This document shows positions 56,247-62,244 of a stretch of 64,000 bases of DNA, one piece after another. The notes beneath the pieces are model-generated. The model was given only the letters and a program-made list of their open reading frames with translations, was not told the DNA's origin and did no database searches. A program made the translations under genes and the position numbers. Source of the stretch: Streptacidiphilus sp. ASG 303 (GTDB lineage: Bacteria; Actinomycetota; Actinomycetes; Streptomycetales; Streptomycetaceae); assembly GCF_020991365.1 (NCBI RefSeq), contig NZ_JAJLRA010000025.1, positions 28,168 to 92,167 on the forward strand. Reading direction: 5' to 3'. Within the stretch, counting starts at the first letter, position 1; every line of letters starts with the position of its first letter.

Positions 56247-58053
56247 GTTGAAGCTGACCCACCTGACTTATGCTGGCTCGGGACTACCACTGGCACAGGT
56301 GACGTTCGGCGATGGGCTAACCATCATCTGCGGTGATTCCGACACCGGAAAGTCGTTCATTGTCGACTCCATCGACTACATGCTCGCCGGTCGCCAGAAA
56401 GCCCCCTCGGTCAGCCGCTCAGCCGGTTACAGTCAGATCCTACTCGGCATGCTACTGCCTGACGGCAGCCCGCTGACCCTGGTCCGAGCCCCCGGCAACA
56501 ACTCCATCCGCATCTACTTGGAAGACCTTCGGGACTTGGTCCACGAAGTGCCGCACGCCATCGTCTCGGCTCGCCGTGCCACTAGCGGTCAAGATCTGTC
56601 GAGCTACCTGCTGGGCTGTCTAGGTCTGGACGGGGCATATGTCCGTACCAATGAGGAGGGTCGAACCGAGCCGCTGCGGTTCGCAGATATCTTGAACCTG
56701 GCTGTCGTCACCGACGCCCGAATCGATTCCGTCACCCCACCCTCACAACGCACGCGCAGCGTGTCCTACCCTACGCGCGCCCGCTCGGTCATGCGTTTCG
56801 TCCTGACTCGCGAAGACGAACCCGTGGCCGAGGGGCCCAACGCAGCTCAACGCCGCGTCCAGCGAGGCAAGATTGCCTTCATCGACCAACTCGTCATCGA
56901 CGCCCTGGCCAAACTCAAGAACAAGGGCAACTTGAGTGCTCTGCGCGAGCAACTGACCCGGCTAGACGAAACTCTGCAGGACGCAACCCGTTCCCACCAC
57001 GCGGAGAGTGAACGTCAGGCAGTAGCAATCGCCGCCCGAACCCGAATCAGCGAACAGGAATCCTTGATCGCCAGCCGTCTGATCGAGATCACTGACCTGA
57101 TCAACCGCTTTGTCCTCCTGCGCCAGCAATACGAGTCCGACCTGGATCGCCTTGCCATGGTCAGTGAGGCCGGAAACCTTCTCGGATACTTTGAGGAGGG
57201 AACATGCATTTTCTGTGGTGCAGAACCCGAACATCAAAACCCCCAGCACCATCAGGTAGAGGCCACCCAACTGCACCAGGCCGTTGCGGCCGAGATCCAC
57301 AAGACCCGTGCGCTGCTCGCCGATCTGAAGCTCACCATCAATGATATGGACGACCAATGCGCCCAGGTTGCTACTGAATTGGCGCAAGCAAAGGCCAAGG
57401 GAGACGCGCTGGACATGGCCATCGCGGAGAGTGGGGCTCGCCTGGAACCTCTCGCAGCGCAACTTGACGAGGTCTTGGCCAGGCGTACCCAACTGCAGCG
57501 AGACCTAGACGTGCTGTCCTACGTCGAGGAACTCGATGCGCACCGGGTCAAACTTGCCGGCGACTCTAGCCCCGCTCGTCGCGCCCCATCTTACATCCCC
57601 GTTAGCGCACAGATCGCCTTTGAACGTATCCTGCGGGACACACTGGAGAGCTGGCACGTTCCCGCCGTCGAACATGCCACTTGGGACCCCTACGACGGAG
57701 ATGTACACGCCGGTGGAAGTCCGCGCGCTTCCAGAGGCCGCGGTATCCGTGCCCTACTGCATGCGGGATTTTCCACCGCCATGGCGCAGTACTGCGTCGA
57801 GCAGCGCAGCCCTCACCTGGGGTTCTTGGTTCTAGACTCCCCGCTGGTCACCTTCGGGCAACTGGTCGCCGACGATGTCCAGGTCCCATTCTACGTCAAG
57901 GACTACTTCTATCGGCACTACCGAAACTTTCCAATGCAGAGCGTTATCGTCGAGAACTCCCGGCCCCCCGCCGATGTCATCGAAGGGGCGCACGTCATCG
58001 TATTTGGTGCCACCGGAGACCGGCAGGGATTCTTCCCTGAGGGCTCCCAATGA
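56239..58053 (+). CDS. ABC-3C system Rad50-like ATPase (DUF3732 type)
   Basis: A 604-residue ABC-class ATPase built like SMC/Rad50. Walker A is GDSDTGKS (residues 32-39). Two helical arms (about 225-320 and 330-480) flank a CIFCG hook with Cys323 and Cys326, as in zinc-hook proteins. A degenerate signature SRGRGIRALLHAGFSTAM starts near 498, and Walker B is LGFLVLDSP with Asp533. The family's ATPase is thought to sense invading DNA or its processing and to control the nuclease effector. GTG 56239 overlaps the preceding gene by 8 bp. Third gene of the coupled cassette; G+C is visibly lower than in chromosomal genes. Confidence 0.82.
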   Translation: MPELKLTHLTYAGSGLPLAQVTFGDGLTIICGDSDTGKSFIVDSIDYMLAGRQKAPSVSRSAGYSQILLGMLLPDGSPLTLVRAPGNNSIRIYLEDLRDLVHEVPHAIVSARRATSGQDLSSYLLGCLGLDGAYVRTNEEGRTEPLRFADILNLAVVTDARIDSVTPPSQRTRSVSYPTRARSVMRFVLTREDEPVAEGPNAAQRRVQRGKIAFIDQLVIDALAKLKNKGNLSALREQLTRLDETLQDATRSHHAESERQAVAIAARTRISEQESLIASRLIEITDLINRFVLLRQQYESDLDRLAMVSEAGNLLGYFEEGTCIFCGAEPEHQNPQHHQVEATQLHQAVAAEIHKTRALLADLKLTINDMDDQCAQVATELAQAKAKGDALDMAIAESGARLEPLAAQLDEVLARRTQLQRDLDVLSYVEELDAHRVKLAGDSSPARRAPSYIPVSAQIAFERILRDTLESWHVPAVEHATWDPYDGDVHAGGSPRASRGRGIRALLHAGFSTAMAQYCVEQRSPHLGFLVLDSPLVTFGQLVADDVQVPFYVKDYFYRHYRNFPMQSVIVENSRPPADVIEGAHVIVFGATGDRQGFFPEGSQ

Positions 58054-58117
58054 GCCAACGGTCACCGCGCCTCCCGGAGTGTATGCGGCCTATAGCCAAG
58101 CGGTAGCTACGCTCGAG

Positions 58118-58933
58118 TTACTCCGGCGCCCTTCCCACTGCGAGCAGGTGAGAGCTTGCGGAAAGGAGCTCAGGGTACGGCTCGGCCAGTCGCGCTGCGG
58201 TTAGGACGGACTCGAAAAGTGCTTGAAGCGCGGACGGCTCTATACCGGGCAGGTGATCCGCCGTCTTGAGGAGCGACCAAGCTGGTCCCTCGATCCCAAA
58301 CACCGACACCTCCGTGAACCCCGCGGCTCGCAGCTCATCCACCAGCTCCTCGGCGCGGTGGAAGTATGCGAGAGTGAATCCATGCCTGCCGTTATGGACG
58401 GCTGTCCGGAGGATTTCGGAGATGGTCACCTGCAGCCGTTCGTTCTGCAGATGTGCGAGGGCCGCGTGCTCGAACAACGCCGAGTATCGGTTGATGGCAG
58501 CCGCCGCGACGAGGCCTCCAGGGGCGAGGACGCGGAGTGCCTCGGTGAGGGTCTGGTCCCGGTCGGCAGGATCAGGCAGGTGATAGAGCGGGCCCAGAAG
58601 TTGCACGACGTCGTAGCTGTTATCTGCTGCTTCCAGCGCGCGAGCGTCTCCTAGCGATGCAGGGCAGATCTTCGCCGCCTGTTCTACGTGTCGCGCAATG
58701 GGGTCGACCAGGTCTACGCGGTAGCCATCTTTGACCAGCCAGCAGGCGTGTACGCCGGTGCCGCCTCCGACGTCCAGGACGCGTGCGGGGGCTGGCGGGA
58801 GGAAGCGCCGCAGGATCTCCTTAGTTCGGAGGAGTTCCAGCCGCCCGTCTGCGGACATGCTCAGGCGCGCGTCCTCATCGATGACGTGGGAGTAGAAGCG
58901 CTCGATCTCTGGTGCCAACTCGGGTTTCGGCAT
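58118..58933 (-). CDS. SAM-dependent methyltransferase
   Basis: A 271-residue class I methyltransferase. Motif I is VLDVGGGTGVHACWL near residue 46, motif post-I VDLVDPIARHV, a motif IV region YDVVQLLGPLYHLPD and LRVLAPGGLVAAAAINRYSALFEH. The substrate is probably a small molecule. ATG 58933 is chosen because GATACT ends 6 nt upstream on the minus strand and there is no ribosome-binding site; the longer frame to 58984 overlaps the operator. It is divergent from the GntR gene, and its -35 region overlaps operator O1, so the regulator likely represses it too. It ends in TAA, convergent with the ATPase. Confidence 0.82.
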   Translation of the reverse strand: MPKPELAPEIERFYSHVIDEDARLSMSADGRLELLRTKEILRRFLPPAPARVLDVGGGTGVHACWLVKDGYRVDLVDPIARHVEQAAKICPASLGDARALEAADNSYDVVQLLGPLYHLPDPADRDQTLTEALRVLAPGGLVAAAAINRYSALFEHAALAHLQNERLQVTISEILRTAVHNGRHGFTLAYFHRAEELVDELRAAGFTEVSVFGIEGPAWSLLKTADHLPGIEPSALQALFESVLTAARLAEPYPELLSASSHLLAVGRAPE

Positions 58934-58947
58934 AACGGCAGTATCCT

Positions 58948-58969
58948 GTGTACCGGTGGACCAGTCCAG
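58948..58969. promoter_or_regulatory. GntR operator O1
   Basis: In the divergent control region between methyltransferase and GntR gene. Its right 20 bases match the complement of operator O3 (59827) at 18 of 20 positions, with half-sites ACCGGTGGACC and AGTCCAG. Confidence 0.6.
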
Positions 58970-58992
58970 CACTGCTACCGACAAGGGGAGCC

Positions 58993-59709
58993 ATGGCTCT
59001 GTTGAAGTACGAAGAGATCGCGGAGTCCCTGCGCTCCCGGATCGCCGCAGGGGAGTTCGCTCCCGGGGAGACCCTGCCGTCCGGGCGGGACCTCGCCGAG
59101 CAGTGGGGCGTCTCGCGGGCCACTGCCGTCAAGGCCATGGACGTGCTGCGGAACGACGGCGTGGTGGAGGCCCGGCAGGGCACGGGCTTCGTCGTCACCG
59201 AGACGCCGGTTGCCCGGCCAGCGGGCGGGCGTCGTGCTGGTTCGGCGCGGGTGGCCGGCGGAATGCCGTTCCTGCGTGTCGGTGCGCCCGACTGGGCCGA
59301 GCCCCCGGCGCACGTGGCTGCCGCGCTCCGGATGGAGGCCGGTGTGGAGGCGCTTCGCCGCATCCGTGTGCTGCAGCTGCCCGACGGCAGTCCGCACAGC
59401 TACGTGCAGGCATGGTTCCCGCCCGAGGTGGCCCAGGCTTCGCCGCGGCTGGCGCAGACCGCACCCATCGCGGAGGGTACGACGCGGTACGTGCGCCGGC
59501 AGACCGGCCGGTTCCCCGTGGAGGGCGTGGACGTGACCACGGTGCGGCTGGCCACCGAGACCGAGGCGCTGCACCTCGCACTGTCGGGCTCCACTCCCGT
59601 GGCCGTGGTGCTGCATACGGCCCTCGACCAGGAGGGGCGCCCTCTGGTGTGCGAGGAGGGCGTGACCCCCGGGAGCCTCTATGAGCAGGTGGACACCTAC
59701 GCGATGTAG
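58993..59709 (+). CDS. GntR/HutC family repressor (KorSA-like)
   Basis: A 238-residue regulator. Residues 3-70 are the winged helix (LLKYEEIAESLRSRIAAGEFAPGETLPSGRDLAEQWGVSRATAVKAMDVLRNDGVVEARQGTGFVV in parts), residues 90-235 a UTRA effector domain (LRMEAGVEALRRIRVLQLPDGSPHSYVQAWFPPEV, ending LVCEEGVTPGSLYEQV). ATG 58993 has AAGGGGAG upstream. In pSAM2 the HutC-type KorSA represses transfer. Three matching operators (58948, 59729, 59827) flank this gene, so it likely controls itself, the methyltransferase and the transfer genes. Confidence 0.87.
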   Translation: MALLKYEEIAESLRSRIAAGEFAPGETLPSGRDLAEQWGVSRATAVKAMDVLRNDGVVEARQGTGFVVTETPVARPAGGRRAGSARVAGGMPFLRVGAPDWAEPPAHVAAALRMEAGVEALRRIRVLQLPDGSPHSYVQAWFPPEVAQASPRLAQTAPIAEGTTRYVRRQTGRFPVEGVDVTTVRLATETEALHLALSGSTPVAVVLHTALDQEGRPLVCEEGVTPGSLYEQVDTYAM

Positions 59710-59724
59710 CTGCAGCACAAGCGC

Positions 59725-59757
59725 AAAGCTGGACCGGTCCGCCGGTCCAGCTTTTTT
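59725..59757 (+). terminator. GntR-gene terminator that contains operator O2
   Basis: Perfect 13-bp stem 59725-59737 with 59742-59754 followed by T bases to 59757, a canonical intrinsic terminator rare in this genome. Its core CTGGACCGG-N4-CCGGTCCAG (59729-59750) is the same dyad as operator O3. Confidence 0.8.
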
Positions 59758-59822
59758 CGTGCGCTTCATGCCCTACTAGCTGCAAGAACGTTCTCTCCCG
59801 TCGTGAAGTGGCTGCAACTTGC

Positions 59823-59851
59823 TTGACTGGACCGGTCCACCGGTCCAGTCT
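59823..59851 (+). promoter_or_regulatory. Transfer-operon promoter overlapped by operator O3
   Basis: -35 TTGACT (59823-59828), 17-bp spacer, -10 CAGTCT (59846-59851). The spacer is filled by the dyad CTGGACCGG-N4-CCGGTCCAG (59827-59848), so repressor binding would block RNA polymerase. Confidence 0.7.
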
Positions 59852-60249
59852 TCTCATGTGGCCGCAAGCCCGACCGGAGCAGTCCGAGTCGGGGCTGCTG
59901 CGCCATGCCTAAAGGGGCCCGGGACAGAGCGGGCCGAGGGACCCGGACCCCTGGTCAACCGGAGGGCAAGACCGAAAGGTCACGTCGTCTGTGCCTGAAA
60001 CGGGAGCGCGCTCCCGAAGAGACGACACCGCCGACCTCGCTCCGCCCGGGATGCCCAGGCGAAGCGAGGTCGGCGCTGCACGAGTGTTTTTGGTCCTCGT
60101 CCTGCAGGTGTCTGCCGCAGGACGGGGGTCATGGCTGCTCGTCATCCGATGAGTGGCCCCGGCTGATGAGTCGGGGCGGCTGCCTCCCGGCCAAGGAAAG
60201 CGCAGCCGCCCCGCTCCGAGCCGATCCGACCCGTGAAGGAGACCGACCC
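59852..60249 (+). other. Structured leader of the transfer operon
   Basis: About 400 bases without a convincing gene. Two long hairpins: 13-bp arms at 60029-60041 and 60063-60075 enclosing a second partial stem, and 12-bp arms at 60172-60183 and 60202-60213. A GGGAGCGCGCTCCC palindrome lies at 60002-60015. It could be an mRNA leader or a small RNA. GAAGGAG at 60235 is the ribosome-binding site of the next gene. Confidence 0.45.
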
Positions 60250-60537
60250 GTGAGGACCATCGTCTCAGGTCAGTACGCCGCTACGGCGGCGGAGTTCGCC
60301 GAGCTGGCGCTCGGCATCGACACCGAGTTGTTCGCCGGTCCGGCCGGTCCGGAGTCGCCCGAGGAGCGGGCGGCCAGGCTGGACGTCGCCGGCGCGGTGC
60401 TGGCGGACCTGCGCCGGGAGGACCCGCAGCTGGCCGCCTACGCCGCCGCTCTGCTCGCCACCGCCCCCGTGCCGCTGGGCTCCCGGCGGCCGGCCGCTGC
60501 CCGCCGCCTCGCCGTCCCGGCGGGGGTGGCGGCATGA
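60250..60537 (+). CDS. Small conserved protein of the transfer region
   Basis: A 95-residue soluble helical protein: VRTIVSGQYAATAAEFAELALGIDTELF, then an acidic-to-basic helix GAVLADLRREDPQLAAYAAALLATAPVP and a basic end. GTG 60250 has GAAGGAG 9 nt upstream; the frame further left reads as noise. Its stop overlaps the next ATG (ATGA). First gene of a coupled set leading to the DUF2637 gene. No function is known; comparable small genes sit at the start of transfer operons in other AICEs. Confidence 0.7.
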   Translation: MRTIVSGQYAATAAEFAELALGIDTELFAGPAGPESPEERAARLDVAGAVLADLRREDPQLAAYAAALLATAPVPLGSRRPAAARRLAVPAGVAA

Positions 60538-60755
60538 GGACCGGACCGTTCCCTGCCGTGCTCGCCCGACTGCGGCTGCTGGCCGTGCTCGCCGGCCTGG
60601 CGTGGCTGCTGGGCATCACCCCCGCCGTCCCGGTGCGGCTGCTGCTGCTCGTCATGGGCGCCATGGTCCTGGCCGTGGACGTCCTCTCCGACGCCGCCCG
60701 CCCCACCGGCCCCGCCCGCGCGCCGGGCCGCGACACCCGGGGAGGTGCCCGGTGA
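60534..60755 (+). CDS. Small two-helix membrane protein (Spd-like)
   Basis: A 73-residue protein with two hydrophobic stretches (LRLLAVLAGLAWLLGI and VRLLLLVMGAMVLAVDVL) and a basic, Pro-rich tail. ATG 60534 overlaps the preceding stop and the stop overlaps the next GTG. Small hydrophobic Spd proteins aid spread of the element through the mycelium in pSAM2 and similar elements; the assignment is from size, topology and position. Confidence 0.7.
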   Translation: MRTGPFPAVLARLRLLAVLAGLAWLLGITPAVPVRLLLLVMGAMVLAVDVLSDAARPTGPARAPGRDTRGGAR

Positions 60756-60880
60756 CCGCCGCCGCTCGTGAGGCCGCCGCCCGCGCCGCCGAGGCGGCCA
60801 GGGCTGCCGCTGCCGCCGCCCACGCCGCGGCGGAGGCCGCCCGCCGGGCCCGCGAGGCCGCTACCGGGGGTGCCCGGTGA
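60752..60880 (+). CDS. 42-residue Ala-rich helical peptide
   Basis: Starts GTG 60752 (overlap GTGA) and ends overlapping the next GTG (60877). The sequence is almost only Ala, Arg and Glu (VTAAAREAAARAAEAARAAAA...), predicted as a single long helix. Double coupling argues that it is translated. Function unknown; it may pair with one of the membrane proteins around it. Confidence 0.6.
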   Translation: MTAAAREAAARAAEAARAAAAAAHAAAEAARRAREAATGGAR

Positions 60881-61788
60881 AGCGCGGACCGAAGATCCTG
60901 CTCGTGCTCGGACTGCTGGCCGTGGTCGGCATGGCGTTCCGGGTCTCCTGGAACGCCCTGCGCGACGTGGCCCACGCGATCGGCGCGGACCCGGTGGCCG
61001 CCACCGTCTATCCCCTGGTGGTCGACGGCCTGATGGCCCTCGCTCTGGTGGCCGCCCTGGTGCTGCCGGAGGGCGACCGCCGGTTCGCCCTGCGGATCCT
61101 GGCCGGGTACACCGCGGCGTCGCTGGTGCTGAACTATGTCCACGGTTTGGTGCCCGGCCTGCACGGCGCCGGTCGGGTGCGGCTGGCCGACTGGTCGCCC
61201 GCCAACTGGGCCCTGGTGCTGTTGGCCACCTCGCTGCCGGTCGGCTCCATCTTCTACGGCTCCGACCTGGTCGCCAAGGTGCTTCACCACCGCCCCGCGA
61301 CCGGCGAAGCACCGCAGACCGTGACGAATCGGTCGGCGCCTGACCTGCCCGCACCGGCCGACCCCGCCCCGGAGAAGTCGGTCTACGCCCCGCCTCCCCC
61401 GGCCTCGACCGAGGCGGCACCCCTCGTGCCGGCCGCCGCTCCTGCGGCCGACTCCCGCCCGACCGCAGCCGCCCGTGCGGTCCGGCCGCGCAAGCCGACC
61501 GGGAAGCTCCCGGCCGCCGCCCGGTCGGCCCGACCGGTCCGCACCCCGGAGGAGCTGCTGACCGAGGCCCGGGCCGCCACCGCCGGGTGGCCGGACCGGG
61601 AGCTGACGGCCGACCGGATCCGGGTCGCGGTCCGCACCTCCGCCGAGAGGGCCCGCACCCTGCGGGACGCCCTCAAGGCCGAGCGGGCCGCCGCCGCACA
61701 CCCGGCAGGGCTGCACCTGGTCACCGGCCCGGCCCCCGAGGCAGACCCCGCCCAGGAGGCCGCTCCGGACGCCGCGGCGGGTGAGTGA
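60877..61788 (+). CDS. DUF2637 (SpdB-like) membrane protein
   Basis: A 303-residue protein of the DUF2637 family, found in Streptomyces plasmids and AICEs and linked to intramycelial spread. Residues 5-135 hold four membrane helices (ILLVLGLLAVVGMAF, TVYPLVVDGLMALALVAALVL, LAGYTAASLVLNYVHGL, ALVLLATSLPVGSIFYG); residues 140-300 are a Pro/Ala-rich cytoplasmic tail ending in a helical region (ELTADRIRVAVRTSAERARTLRDALKAE) that could bind DNA. GTG 60877 overlaps the preceding stop. It probably acts with the TraB translocase encoded downstream. Confidence 0.88.
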   Translation: MKRGPKILLVLGLLAVVGMAFRVSWNALRDVAHAIGADPVAATVYPLVVDGLMALALVAALVLPEGDRRFALRILAGYTAASLVLNYVHGLVPGLHGAGRVRLADWSPANWALVLLATSLPVGSIFYGSDLVAKVLHHRPATGEAPQTVTNRSAPDLPAPADPAPEKSVYAPPPPASTEAAPLVPAAAPAADSRPTAAARAVRPRKPTGKLPAAARSARPVRTPEELLTEARAATAGWPDRELTADRIRVAVRTSAERARTLRDALKAERAAAAHPAGLHLVTGPAPEADPAQEAAPDAAAGE

Positions 61789-61837
61789 GGGTCGCCTCTG
61801 GTGACGCTCGCCCATGCTGCCGTACTGCTGGCTGCGG

Positions 61838-62014
61838 CTAGACGCTCTTCTTCGGCAGGGGCGACCACAGGACGATCAGCAGCGTGGCTATCGGCCCGAG
61901 GAGCAGGGACACAAACCACCAGTTCAAGCCGCTGCGGCCCTTGCCCTGCGCAAGACCCGCGTTGACCAGGGACAGGGTGAACCAACCGCCTGCGGCGTCG
62001 GTCGAGTTGCTCAT
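61838..62014 (-). CDS. 58-residue membrane protein on the opposite strand
   Basis: Starts at ATG 62014 with GAGGA about 6 nt upstream, ends at TAG 61838-61840. Sequence pattern: MSNSTDAAGGWFTLSLVNAG, then GKGRSGLNWW and one hydrophobic helix FVSLLLGPIATLLIVLW, end SPLPKKSV. It lies between the DUF2637 and TraB genes but points the other way. The short, tryptophan-rich, single-helix layout recalls small phage or plasmid immunity-type membrane proteins; this is a guess. Confidence 0.65.
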   Translation of the reverse strand: MSNSTDAAGGWFTLSLVNAGLAQGKGRSGLNWWFVSLLLGPIATLLIVLWSPLPKKSV

Positions 62015-62244
62015 GAGGTTCCTCGCTCAGTCGACGACCCTCCCGTCTGAACGAGGGCCGTCGCAGGCTACAGCCGCTCAACTCCCCGGCGAAAGGTCAA
62101 AAGCCCAGCTCAGAGTGGCTTATGCCGCCTCGGCCGCAGCCTGACCGATCTTGCGCCACATCTCCTGTTTCGACCCGGGGCGCGCCCTCGCTTGCCGGCT
62201 TCCGGCGCGCCCCGGCACCTCCACTCATGAGAGAGGCACGCGAA

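Noticed and set aside
60166..60200. CTGATGAG followed by GAAA resembling a hammerhead ribozyme core
   Set aside because: The bases between do not form a good stem II, and the region is better explained by the 12-bp hairpin 60172-60213.
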